Shown: positions 30,139 to 38,964 of the stretch, piece by piece
How positions within the stretch are numbered: the stretch's first letter is position 1
Layout of the letters: each line of letters opens with the position of its first letter
Origin: Planctomycetota bacterium
GTDB taxonomy: Bacteria; Planctomycetota; Phycisphaerae; Phycisphaerales; SM1A02
Length of the DNA: 64,000 nt
Assembly: GCA_003671055.1 (NCBI GenBank)
Contig: QWPV01000004.1
Location: 21,232 to 85,231 of the forward strand
Direction: 5' to 3'
The notes under the pieces: model-generated
The model's database searches: none
Told to the model about the DNA's origin: nothing
What the model saw: the letters and a program-made list of their open reading frames with translations, nothing else
Program-made: the position numbers and the translations under genes

Positions 30139-32303
30139 TGCGCAGCCTCCGCAGATGCCGGAGCCGACACCTGAACATCACCGTTAATCTCAACTGTAAA
30201 GACAATTTGTGCGCGGTAGATTTCCGAGCCCACTGGGAACATCGCTGGCCGTGAAGGAAGTGGTGCGAGTGAGTCAAGCGAGGTGCTCGCTTCATTCGTT
30301 GCGCCAGATCCGCGGTCAATCTTGTTCCCGCCACTCTGATCGGAACCATCGCCACGCGGGCCGTAGTTTGGATTCTCTTTCTCAGGCGTTTCGAAACTGG
30401 TCCCGCCAGCACCTGCGCCACTCAAACGTCCTTTCGGCGCAGCAATCTGCGTACCGGACGCGCCACGCTTTCCTTTCACGCCACCGAAAGTACTTCCGCT
30501 GCCATCGCCGCCTCCCGCGTTCACATCGTTGCCTTCCTCGTCCTTCATATTCGCGGATTCAAATCGTGGCTTCGAAGAGCCAGACGCTGCACTTCCACCG
30601 GCCTCGGCGTCTGCGCCCTGCGCACTTCCATCCGCGGCAACGATGAATTTGTCATCTTTGCCGCTGTTGTAGCGCACAGAAACGATCTTGTACGGCGACT
30701 TGGGATTGGATGCGCGCTTAGGGTCCTTCAGGAACTCGACGATCTTCTCGTCGATGAATCGCTGTGGATCTCCTGATGCGTAATCAATCGCCATCGTCAC
30801 TTCGACGGTCCGCTTTGAATTCGCGATGCCGTAGCGACCCGAGAGCGAAAGCAGTTCGACTTGCTCGCGTTGATTCGCGGGCTTCTCGCCGAGTTCCTTC
30901 GTCCATGTCGCGCTCTGATACTCGTCGTTGGTTGCATTGTCGACCGCTGCCGCGACATCGTTCAAGATGCATGGCCACACTTCACGATCTTCGAGCAAGC
31001 GCTGCGCGTTTGTTGCGCGGAATCCAACATTGGACTCGCCCTCTTTCGCCTTCAACGCATCGACTTGCGTCTTCGCTGCACGAATCACCGAGTCTGCAGC
31101 GCTCACTGAGTCTTGATTTGCTGCCACGGCTGCTTGATCAGAAAGTCCTCGTGCAAACATCAGCGCGCCAGCGCCGACGCCGAGTGCTGCAGCAGTCGCG
31201 AACCAGCGATTCTTCGCTTGCCAGAGTTGGCGACGAAGCACTGCAGAAGGCGCGAGATTCACTTCGATTGGCGCAAGTCCAATGCCTTGCAGCGCGAGAC
31301 CGTACGCAGTCGCAAGATTGATTGTTGCTGCGGAGAGATCCGCGCCGCGCTCGCCTTCGAATCGAATGCGTCGGAACTCGTCGTAGCGCAGCACCTCGAG
31401 ATTCAGCTGTTGACCGAGGAATTTGCGCAGGCCAGGAATTTTGAATGTGGATCCGAGTCCGAGCACCGTCTTCAACTGCACGCCACGATTGAGCTGCTGG
31501 TAGTACACGAGCGACTTCTGCACATCGCCGAGCAGATCACCGAAAACCGTGCGCATTGCTTGCATCATCTGCTTCGCGTACTTACTCGTCGCGCCGTCGC
31601 GCTTGAGTTCTTCTGCCTTGGAGTAAGAGACTTGAAACGCTTCTGCAATCGCTTCGGTGAAGTGCGTGCCGCCGAGCGGGAATGTGCGAATCCAGCAGCG
31701 ATTTCCGTGTGCAACGATGAGATCGGTTGCAAGCGTTCCGATGTCGAGGATGACGACAGGCTCGCTCGTGTCATTGAGTCCGAGGTCATACGCGAGACCG
31801 TTGTATGCGCCCACTGGACCGAGTGTCACTTGCTGCGCGCCGACACCGACATCGCTGTAGAGCGAGAGGCGTTGATCGAGTCGATCTTTCTGAATCGCGA
31901 AGATTCCGACTTCAATCTCCGGTGAATCTGCAGATTCGAATGTCTGGTAGTCCCACTCAACATCATCCATTTGAAATGGAATTTGCTGCTGCGCCTCGAA
32001 GCGAACGATGTTCGCAACTTGCTTCGGTTCAACTGGAGGAAGTTTGGTAAAGCGCGCAAACGCCTGATTTCCAGGGATTGAGAGCACAACCTTCTGCTTC
32101 TCAAGCACGCGCTCGCTCATGAATTGACCGAGACTCAGACGAATCATTTCGTCGACGTCGAGATCGGGAGTCGTGAGCACCTTGCGATGCGGGATGACGG
32201 CGAAATCTGCGATGCGGGCTTCGTCGCCAACGCGCTCGAGGCGAATTGCCTTAACTGCGAAGGATCCGATTTCAATACCCCATGCTGAGCGTGCTGATGC
32301 CAT
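30135..32303 (-). CDS. pilM: PilM-PilN fusion, type IV pilus alignment protein
   Basis: Encodes 722 residues. The first 350 or so are an actin-like PilM domain: WGIEIGSFAVKAIRLER, LSIPGNQAFARFTKLPPVEPKQVANIVRFEAQQQIPF, VVILDIGTLATDLIVAHG and VLGLGSTFKIPGLRKFL, the actin-type phosphate and adenosine loops. A PilN-like part follows: INLAPSAVLRRQLWQAKNRWF, one TM helix (about 369-389), a coiled coil and a periplasmic domain. A disordered Gly/Ser-rich stretch with YGPRGDGSD precedes a short C-terminal segment. PilM and PilN are usually separate and joined by the PilN INLLP motif, which here lies inside one chain. AGGAGG five bases before ATG 32303 sets the start. First gene of the operon. Confidence 0.88.
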   Translation of the reverse strand: MASARSAWGIEIGSFAVKAIRLERVGDEARIADFAVIPHRKVLTTPDLDVDEMIRLSLGQFMSERVLEKQKVVLSIPGNQAFARFTKLPPVEPKQVANIVRFEAQQQIPFQMDDVEWDYQTFESADSPEIEVGIFAIQKDRLDQRLSLYSDVGVGAQQVTLGPVGAYNGLAYDLGLNDTSEPVVILDIGTLATDLIVAHGNRCWIRTFPLGGTHFTEAIAEAFQVSYSKAEELKRDGATSKYAKQMMQAMRTVFGDLLGDVQKSLVYYQQLNRGVQLKTVLGLGSTFKIPGLRKFLGQQLNLEVLRYDEFRRIRFEGERGADLSAATINLATAYGLALQGIGLAPIEVNLAPSAVLRRQLWQAKNRWFATAAALGVGAGALMFARGLSDQAAVAANQDSVSAADSVIRAAKTQVDALKAKEGESNVGFRATNAQRLLEDREVWPCILNDVAAAVDNATNDEYQSATWTKELGEKPANQREQVELLSLSGRYGIANSKRTVEVTMAIDYASGDPQRFIDEKIVEFLKDPKRASNPKSPYKIVSVRYNSGKDDKFIVAADGSAQGADAEAGGSAASGSSKPRFESANMKDEEGNDVNAGGGDGSGSTFGGVKGKRGASGTQIAAPKGRLSGAGAGGTSFETPEKENPNYGPRGDGSDQSGGNKIDRGSGATNEASTSLDSLAPLPSRPAMFPVGSEIYRAQIVFTVEINGDVQVSAPASAEAAQ

Positions 32304-32723
32304 GACAACCTCCTAGAACTATTTGCGCCGGGGAAACCCCCGACGGGTGGCGAATGATAACGAACATGCTCGGACTGCTTTGGACGGTGATCGAGGCGGT
32401 CTCGATCACGCAGTCCGAGAACTTTGGTTATTTGGACATATTCGGAAACGTGTGTCTAGCGCGAACGGCTGAGCAGGCTTGCTTAAGCCCACTTCTGCAC
32501 AGGCTGGAGTCGAGGCAACATGCGAATGGCCGGTGCTCCGGATGCATTCGAAAGTTCCTCACGACAGATTGCTCTTCAAGACTCGACTGCGCTTGTGTTC
32601 GTACGCAGTGCTCTGAAGTTGCTCGTGATCATGGGGAACACAGGATTCTGTCTCAACAATTACAGCAAACACTTTGGGGATGCGACTGAAACGAGTACGC
32701 TGCGCGACCCAGGTTTTCCCTCT
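32304..32723. promoter_or_regulatory. divergent control region with a long RNA hairpin
   Basis: This 420-bp gap separates pilM (minus) from the S1 gene (plus). It contains a strong bulged hairpin: outer stem 32369-32378 with 32410-32419 (10 bp), and inner stem 32387-32395 with 32401-32409 (9 bp) and a 5-base loop. No T-run follows on either strand, so it is not a simple terminator. It would lie in the leader of either gene. Autoregulation of S1-protein messages through leader structure is known in other bacteria; applying that here is inference. No convincing -35/-10 pair was found. Confidence 0.5.
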
Positions 32724-34100
32724 ATGTCGCTCCCCGAAGAACAAGCCCCGATTTCCCCTCTCGCACCCACTGCGGACGCTTCGCGCCCTTCTGCGTATGA
32801 CGCTGAACTCGAAGCCGAGATTCAAGCAGCGCTCGGTGGACTTTCCATTGAGGATCTTGAATCCTCACATGAGTCGAAAGCACCACAGCGCGCGACCCAG
32901 ACTGGTGGAAGGCAACGAAAATTGGGACGCGTCATTCAGGTGCGCGACGGTGAGATCTTTGTGGAGTTTGGACCGAAGTCTCAGGGTGTCTGTCCTGCGA
33001 GCCAGTTCCTCGCGATGTCTCGCGAAGTTCCCGCGCTCGGCAGTTCATTCGAATTCATCGTCGAGCGCTTCGATCCGTTTGAGGGAATGCATGTGCTCTC
33101 GATCGAAGGTGCGGTGCAGAAGGCCGATTGGGGCACGCTTGAGGTTGGTCAAGTTGTCGATGCACGCTGCACGGGCATGAACCGCGGCGGGCTTGAGATG
33201 GAGATCGCGCATCACAAGGGCTTCATGCCTGCTGGTCAGGTCGATGTGCGACACATTCCAGATATCTCTATTTTCATCGGCGAAAAGTTCGCGGTGAAGA
33301 TTGTCGAACTCAACAGGGACAAGGATCGCCTCGTTGTGAGCCGCAAGGCTGTGCTTGCTGGTGAACGCGCAGAGCAACGCGAGCAATTGCTTGCGGTGCT
33401 TGAGGTTGGCCAGACGCGTCCAGCAACCATCGTGAAAATCGAGAGTTTCGGCGCGTTTGCAGACCTTGGCGGCGTCGATGGCTTGATCCATGTCTCCGAT
33501 CTTTCGCATGAGCGAGTGAAGAGCCCGCTTGATGTTGTGAAGATCGGGATGGAAGTAAGTGTGAAGATTCTTCGCATCGATCTCTCCGGTGATCGACCGA
33601 AGCTTTCGCTCGGACTCAAGCAGCTTTCAGCGGAACCTATCCATCCAGTTGCAGCGATGGAAATCGGCGGAACCGTCACAGGTCGCGTCACGAAACTCAT
33701 GGAGTTCGGCGCGTTTGTGGAACTTGCTCCTGGTATTGAAGGGCTCGTGCACATCTCTGAAATCAGCCACGATCGGATTCCTGCGCCCGATGCGGTGCTC
33801 CGCCGTGACGAAGTCATTACGTGCAAGATTCTGTCGATCGACCATGAGCGTCGACGTATCAGCCTCTCGATCAAAGCACTCACCGATGCACCAGTGCGAC
33901 CAGCGCCTGCACCTCGCGAGGCTCGCCCTGAAGGCGGCGCGCCTAGAGGAACTGGTGGAGGAACTGGCGGCGGTGGCGGTGATCGTCGTCGTGATGGTCG
34001 CAGCACGACACCAGACGTCGCGCGCGCAGAGGATCCAGAATTGCGGAAGTTACGCGCTCGCTTCGGCGGCGGTGGCGACCTCAAGGGCGGACTTTCCTAA
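32724..34100 (+). CDS. four-S1-domain RNA-binding protein (RpsA-like)
   Basis: Encodes 458 residues from ATG 32724. In-frame ATGs from 32520 would add up to 68 residues of atypical sequence and are not preferred. Four S1 RNA-binding domains lie at about 66-130, 141-210, 227-300 and 313-385. The last two carry the strongest signatures: SFGAFADLGGVDGLIHVSDLSHERV and FGAFVELAPGIEGLVHISEISHDRI. An acidic N-terminus and a Gly/Arg-rich C-terminus (GGTGGGGGDRRRDGR) flank them. Probably acts in translation like ribosomal protein S1 or a shortened paralogue; full S1 normally has six domains, so calling it rpsA would be unsafe. Confidence 0.9.
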   Translation: MSLPEEQAPISPLAPTADASRPSAYDAELEAEIQAALGGLSIEDLESSHESKAPQRATQTGGRQRKLGRVIQVRDGEIFVEFGPKSQGVCPASQFLAMSREVPALGSSFEFIVERFDPFEGMHVLSIEGAVQKADWGTLEVGQVVDARCTGMNRGGLEMEIAHHKGFMPAGQVDVRHIPDISIFIGEKFAVKIVELNRDKDRLVVSRKAVLAGERAEQREQLLAVLEVGQTRPATIVKIESFGAFADLGGVDGLIHVSDLSHERVKSPLDVVKIGMEVSVKILRIDLSGDRPKLSLGLKQLSAEPIHPVAAMEIGGTVTGRVTKLMEFGAFVELAPGIEGLVHISEISHDRIPAPDAVLRRDEVITCKILSIDHERRRISLSIKALTDAPVRPAPAPREARPEGGAPRGTGGGTGGGGGDRRRDGRSTTPDVARAEDPELRKLRARFGGGGDLKGGLS

Positions 34101-34123
34101 ACACCGCGCGATCTGCAACACCA

Positions 34124-34168
34124 TTCAAAAACACACGAACCGCGAGTCTGGACTCGCGGTTCGTGTTT
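34124..34168 (-). terminator. intrinsic terminator between S1 gene and chemoreceptor gene
   Basis: A perfect 15-bp stem (34133-34147 with 34152-34166) has a 4-base loop. On the minus strand it runs into TTTTTG, serving the chemoreceptor gene. On the plus strand TTTG follows, so it may also act weakly on the S1 gene. Confidence 0.85.
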
Positions 34169-34267
34169 GAGTCCCGACTGAGGGATTCAACGCAGATTCA
34201 TGCTGCGGAAATCAACAGTCGAATCCTCAAGGGTCGCGCGCCTCCGCGGACCCTCAGCCAGTGCGCA

Positions 34268-35962
34268 TCATCCGCCGGTCTTGAACTGACCGAGCAGTCC
34301 CTTCAACTGCGCCACTTGTGACGCGGTCTCTTCGCTCGCAGCACTCAATTCCTCGCTGTTTCCAGCGTTTTGCTGCGTGACCTTGTCGAGTTCAGAGACG
34401 CCAGAGTTTACTTGTGAGATGCCTTGTGCTTGCTCCTTGCTCGCGCTCGCAATCTGTGTGAGCAGGTCATTCACTTCCTTCGTGCCCACCACAATCGTGC
34501 GAAGCGATCCATCGACCTCGTTGCAAAGCGTCACTGCGCGATTGGCGCGAACAGTGGACTCATCAATCATCGCGGCCGTCTCACGCGCTGCCTGCGCGCT
34601 GCGCTGTGCGAGCGTTCGAACTTCTTCTGCGACAACCGCAAATCCCTTGCCTGCTTCACCTGCTCGCGCAGCTTCAACAGCTGCGTTGAGTGCCAAGAGG
34701 TTTGTCTGGAAAGCGATTTCGTCGATGACCTTGAGTACCTTGCCAATTGAATCGCTCGACTGCTTGATCGCGCCCATTGCTTCGGTCATTCGAGCCATAC
34801 CTTCCTGGCAAGAGTTCGCCTTCTCACGGGCGGCATCGCTTCGGGTGACCGCTGAAGTGCAGTTCTCCGCGTTGCGCTCGGTCATGGAGGACATCTCTTC
34901 AAGACTGGCTGAAATCTGCTGCAAACTGGCTGCTTGCTCGCTTGCGCCGCTCGCGACCGATTGACTTGTCGATGCGACTTGCGAACTTCCCGCATCGATC
35001 TCCGCGGCACCGCGACGGATGTCCGAAAGGATGCGATCGAGCTTCTCGATGAACTTGTTGAACCAGTTCGAGAGGACGCCGAGTTCATCCTTAGAGTCTG
35101 CCCTCAGCCGCTGCGTGAGATCGCCATCACCCTCCGCGATGTCCTTGAGTCTTGCGATCATCTCGCGCATCGGTCGGCCGAACGCGATCGTCAAGATCCA
35201 ACTGAACCCACCGATGCCAACCACGAGCACTGGAACACTCCACATCGCGCCGTAACTCACGAAGCCTGCAACTTGTTCATCCATCGGTGCCAGCGGCATT
35301 GCGACTTCATACGCGCCATGCGTGCCGCCGACGCTCCAATTTTCCATCGGGAAACCCAGCGCATCTTTGCCGTCGCCATCGGGGTCGTACTTTCCTCCTG
35401 GTGCGCCATGGCAAAGCATGCAACTCTCATCAAGTTTGATCGCGCGGAAATAGTGCAGTGTGTTCGTCGCGCGATCAATGCGGCCGATGCTCCCCGCGTT
35501 TCCGGCAGCAATCTGCGTCTCGAGGTCTTTAAGAAGCTTGGCACGGAAACTGCCGGATTCTGGCTCGTTTTTCTTGTTGCGCGCATCGAAGGCGATGACC
35601 TTGAAGTCGATGTTCTCACTCTTAGCGGCTCTCTCTGCGGTGACCCAACCAGTCACGACTGGAATCGTCTGAAAGAAGCGGCTTTTCGTATAGTCGCCAC
35701 CCTTTGCGACCTCGGCGTTCAATTCAGTCAGCAGCTCATCGACGGCGATAGACTTTTTCAAGAAGAGTTCACTTGCGTGATTCTTCGCTTCATCGGCAAC
35801 GGCAGTGAATGCTGCAGCCTTTTCCATCATTGCGGTTTCTGCGCTTTCGCGGAAACGCTTGACAAAGACGGTGTAACTGACGCCAGCGACCGCGAGGGTC
35901 ACAAAGGTTGCCAACACGATGATTCGCGTACTGAGGGAAATGTTGCGGAGCCATGAGAACAT
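34268..35962 (-). CDS. methyl-accepting chemotaxis protein with c-type haem sensor domain
   Basis: Encodes 564 residues. TM1 is at about 13-33 and TM2 at about 243-262. Between them lies a DUF3365 (Tll0287-like) sensor domain with a CMLCHG motif (Cys 181, Cys 184, His 185), the covalent haem c attachment site. HAMP follows (about 262-314), then the signalling region with tip [40 protein letters not shown] (about 413-451). No CheR/CheB-binding pentapeptide is seen at the C-terminus. It probably senses redox state or a gas through haem and signals to the CheA/CheW set at 7-14.6 kb, the only one in the window. GGAGG seven bases before ATG 35962 supports the start. Confidence 0.93.
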   Translation of the reverse strand: MFSWLRNISLSTRIIVLATFVTLAVAGVSYTVFVKRFRESAETAMMEKAAAFTAVADEAKNHASELFLKKSIAVDELLTELNAEVAKGGDYTKSRFFQTIPVVTGWVTAERAAKSENIDFKVIAFDARNKKNEPESGSFRAKLLKDLETQIAAGNAGSIGRIDRATNTLHYFRAIKLDESCMLCHGAPGGKYDPDGDGKDALGFPMENWSVGGTHGAYEVAMPLAPMDEQVAGFVSYGAMWSVPVLVVGIGGFSWILTIAFGRPMREMIARLKDIAEGDGDLTQRLRADSKDELGVLSNWFNKFIEKLDRILSDIRRGAAEIDAGSSQVASTSQSVASGASEQAASLQQISASLEEMSSMTERNAENCTSAVTRSDAAREKANSCQEGMARMTEAMGAIKQSSDSIGKVLKVIDEIAFQTNLLALNAAVEAARAGEAGKGFAVVAEEVRTLAQRSAQAARETAAMIDESTVRANRAVTLCNEVDGSLRTIVVGTKEVNDLLTQIASASKEQAQGISQVNSGVSELDKVTQQNAGNSEELSAASEETASQVAQLKGLLGQFKTGG

Positions 35963-36152
35963 AGGAGAACCTCCAAGATTCCGCGATCAGCCACAACGAG
36001 CAGCAACGACCAACGGGCAACGGCGACATCGTCGAGGAGATTCCTACGCTTCACGATCTTGTGCGATCTCACCGCACAAGTGGGAACACGCCCGACTCGC
36101 TCGGGCTGAAAACAACCAAGGATTGGGACAAACGCTCCCTCGCGCGCGCCGA

Positions 36153-36764
36153 TCACTCGGCAAGCAGCGCGCGAAGTCCATCGACATCGACGCATGCGAT
36201 GGGACGACCCGAGACGGCGTCAAGGCCGAACGACACACGCATCGCTGTTGGAATACGCAGCAGCGACAACGGAATCCCTCGGATTTCCGCATCAAATCGG
36301 TCGACACGCCCCTTCAAGATCTGCTGCGACGTACATCTCGGTTCACCACATCCGAGGTCGACGATGGCTTGCGCAACGTGTGGCGCGTCGGCGTCCGTCT
36401 CAAGCCGTAGATGCAGACTTGGATCGAGATCGAGTTGTCCACGCGCTGCCCGACCGAGCAACAGTGGATTGGATCCAGGAATTTTTTCCGCGAGTCCTTC
36501 AAGCAACGAGAGCGCTGTCAAGAGTTGTCCGCGAATGCGTGCCTTGCGCCCCTCGACACCGACTTCTTCCTCTTCTTGCGCTTGTGCGTGCTTCCGCATT
36601 TCTGAGTGCGTCGGTCGCTGCACATTGTCGAATCCGAGCCGATTCGCGACAACCCGCAGTGCTTCGTCGAGCGACGGTGCGCCTCCCTTGCGAAACAAAC
36701 GGACTGCGGCTGCGGTGAGTTCATCCGCTGAAGAAGACTGGTGTGGAACGCTTCCGTCAAACAT
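36153..36764 (-). CDS. hypothetical cytoplasmic protein
   Basis: Encodes 203 residues from ATG 36764. An open frame extends to 37058 across the divergent yceH gene, but the extension is Arg-rich and rejected. No signal peptide or TM segment is present. The sequence has charged helices (EEALRVVANRLGF, MRKHAQAQEEEEVGVEG), then LETDADAPHVAQAIVDLGCGEPRCTSQQILKG and a C-terminal IACVDVDGLRALLAE. I do not recognise a family. It is divergent from yceH with 42 bp between the starts, so both probably share a control region. Confidence 0.6.
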   Translation of the reverse strand: MFDGSVPHQSSSADELTAAAVRLFRKGGAPSLDEALRVVANRLGFDNVQRPTHSEMRKHAQAQEEEEVGVEGRKARIRGQLLTALSLLEGLAEKIPGSNPLLLGRAARGQLDLDPSLHLRLETDADAPHVAQAIVDLGCGEPRCTSQQILKGRVDRFDAEIRGIPLSLLRIPTAMRVSFGLDAVSGRPIACVDVDGLRALLAE

Positions 36765-36806
36765 GCGGCGAGTGTAGGCGCAACGACGCGGATATAGTTC
36801 CGCGAG

Positions 36807-37481
36807 ATGCTGCAGACGCTTACTCCAGACGAATGTCGAGCCCTCGGAACACTCATTGAGAAGGCGTTGACGACGCCTGCGCAGTACCCGCTTTCCCTCA
36901 ACGGGCTGATTGTCGGCATCAATCAGAAATCGAATCGCGATCCGGTGATTGAAATCGACGAAGCGCGAGTACTTCGCGCGGTGGATGGGCTTGCTGCGAA
37001 ATCGCTTGCGCGCGCTGTGAGCATGTCGTCGGGCGCGCGCGTGGAGAAATTCCGCCACATCGCGAATGAATCACTCGGGCTGCGTGCTCCAGAACTCTCC
37101 ATCCTTTGCGAATTGCTGCTGCGTGGACCACAAACTACTGGCGAGCTTCGTTCTCGCGCTTCACGCATGCACCACTACGAGTCCATGGAGACGGTGGAGA
37201 ACATTCTTCAATCGATGAGCACCGCCGTGGAGGGTGACGGCGCTGCGTCGCGAGGGCCGCTGGTGCGAGAGATTCCTGCGGTGGCGGGTGAACGCACGAC
37301 GCGTTGGATGCAGTTACTCCATCCAACGCTGCATCCTCTTCATATCTCAGAGGCAAGTTCGCCGGCAACTTTCACGGCGCGCGCGGTGGCGGAGCCTTCC
37401 GAAATTGCTGCCCTCACGACGCGAGTGAGCGAACTTGAGCGCGTGGTGGAAGAGTTGAAGCGCGCGATTGAATCACGCTGA
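36807..37481 (+). CDS. yceH: YceH-family (DUF480) protein
   Basis: Encodes 224 residues. Typical DUF480 features run from the start: LTPDECRALGTLIEKALTTPAQYPLSLNGLIVGINQKSNRDPV, then LSILCELLLRGPQTTGELRSRASRMHHY. These are two winged-helix modules. The C-terminus has a predicted coiled coil (ALTTRVSELERVVEELKRAI). The family's function is not firmly established; DNA binding is likely from the fold. Its stop overlaps the stop of the convergent membrane-protein gene by nine bases. Confidence 0.93.
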   Translation: MLQTLTPDECRALGTLIEKALTTPAQYPLSLNGLIVGINQKSNRDPVIEIDEARVLRAVDGLAAKSLARAVSMSSGARVEKFRHIANESLGLRAPELSILCELLLRGPQTTGELRSRASRMHHYESMETVENILQSMSTAVEGDGAASRGPLVREIPAVAGERTTRWMQLLHPTLHPLHISEASSPATFTARAVAEPSEIAALTTRVSELERVVEELKRAIESR

Positions 37482-38906
37482 CTGCGCAACAGTCGCAACC
37501 TCTTCGCCATCCACGCGTGCACGCATATAGAAGTACGCGCGCGTGGACAACTCAGCGAGTAACGAGAATAAGTACGCGCTCAAGAGCGTGCGGAACAGTG
37601 CGAGCCAGCCACTGAGAATCTGCGCGCTCATTCCTTGCGTCGAGGAAAGCGTCTCCACCGAACCGAGCCGGGAAGACGCCGCGTTCTCCACGATGGAATC
37701 ACCCATCACCACGCTCGCTGCAATGAGCGTCAACACTTCTGTCACTTGGAGGAGCAGACTCACGAGGATTCCGCCCATCGCGAGTGTGACGAGAGAGGTG
37801 CTCAAAACGCCGAGCCAAAGCAGCGGTCGCGCGATGACGAAGGATGCGCTTCGTGTGATTGCATCGGGTAAGTCTGCGTCTTCAACCGCCGCCGCTGCGG
37901 GGTAGAGCAGCATCGCAGAGAACGAAACGATGAGCACAACACTTGCGAGCAGCGCGAACACCAACGCAATCGGGAAGAGCACTGCTGCGATAATGTCGCC
38001 CATCGGCAACGCGAGAAGCACACCATAAAGCGCAGGAACAAACAGCAGCACCAACACGAGCCCGATGGGCGCGATCGGCAGCAGCAGACAGCGCGTCGCA
38101 CGATCGGCCGCGTACCACGCGCCTTCGCGAGCACTGAGTTTTTGGCCGCGTGCAAGATCAAGTGCACTCATGCGACACAGCGCAGTCGCTGCGAAACTTC
38201 CTGTGGCGAACACGATGAGCAGCACCAGACTCGTCATCCACGGCGCGACTTCCCACAAGCGCATCGGTGCTTGAATGAGTGCGCGTGCGCTGACGGCGAG
38301 CAATGCTGGCAAATCGAAGTCGATCAACGCCGTCACAAATTGCGGTGCTGCGCGGCGCTCTTCTGCTGCGAATGCTTCGAAGAGCCCACGAGGTCGCACT
38401 TCTTCAATGACGCTGAGCGCGCGAGCGAACTGTTGCGCTGCGCTTTGGGTTTGACGCGCGCGCGTGGAATCATCGAGCGCATCGTCGCTCTCGATCGCAG
38501 CAACGCGATCACTAAATCCTGCTTGCGCAAACGCGCGGAGTTCGCCAACAGACAAGTCCCAAGTGCGCACGCCACTCCCATCGCTGCTCTCGGCTGCGGC
38601 TGCATCCGCAAGAGCTGCGTCGAAAGCAGCGGTATCCACAAGCGATTCTCGAACTGCCGCCGATGCGCGCATGGCACCGAGTCGCGCATCACTTGTCGAG
38701 CGCTCTGCCGCGAGAAGCCCTCGCTGCGTGAAGTCGTGCGATTGCACAGCGTCTGCAAGCGAGAAGAGCCCACCGAACAACAGCACCACGAGGAGTGCCA
38801 TTGGAAAACGCGACGGTTGCATTGCGCAAGTCACCGCTGTGAAAAACCCTGTCAATCGAGCGCCTGAAGCGCAGCAAGTGTGTCCGTTCGTTCGTGTGCA
38901 ACCCAT
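37473..38906 (-). CDS. multi-pass membrane protein, planctomycete-type
   Basis: Encodes about 477 residues from ATG 38906; starts at 38975, 38918 and 38822 are possible and the N-terminus is uncertain. One N-terminal hydrophobic helix (MALLVVLLFGGLFSLADAV) is followed by a soluble Ala-rich region of about 150 residues, probably extracytoplasmic. Six or seven further TM helices include WMTSLVLLIVFATGSFAATAL, LLLPIAPIGLVLVLLFVPALYGVLLAL and FALLASVVLIVSFSAMLLYPAA. No transporter or enzyme motif is visible. It is divergent from the M20 peptidase gene with about 60 bp between the starts. Confidence 0.65.
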   Translation of the reverse strand: MGCTRTNGHTCCASGARLTGFFTAVTCAMQPSRFPMALLVVLLFGGLFSLADAVQSHDFTQRGLLAAERSTSDARLGAMRASAAVRESLVDTAAFDAALADAAAAESSDGSGVRTWDLSVGELRAFAQAGFSDRVAAIESDDALDDSTRARQTQSAAQQFARALSVIEEVRPRGLFEAFAAEERRAAPQFVTALIDFDLPALLAVSARALIQAPMRLWEVAPWMTSLVLLIVFATGSFAATALCRMSALDLARGQKLSAREGAWYAADRATRCLLLPIAPIGLVLVLLFVPALYGVLLALPMGDIIAAVLFPIALVFALLASVVLIVSFSAMLLYPAAAAVEDADLPDAITRSASFVIARPLLWLGVLSTSLVTLAMGGILVSLLLQVTEVLTLIAASVVMGDSIVENAASSRLGSVETLSSTQGMSAQILSGWLALFRTLLSAYLFSLLAELSTRAYFYMRARVDGEEVATVAQSA

Positions 38907-38964
38907 CGTGCGCGGCATCCTACCGCTGAGGGCCTTGAAGGCGGATGACGCTAACATCGCGCGC

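Noticed and set aside
32520..32723. Longer start for the S1 protein
   Set aside because: The added 68 residues do not resemble S1 family N-termini and overlap the leader; ATG 32724 fits better.
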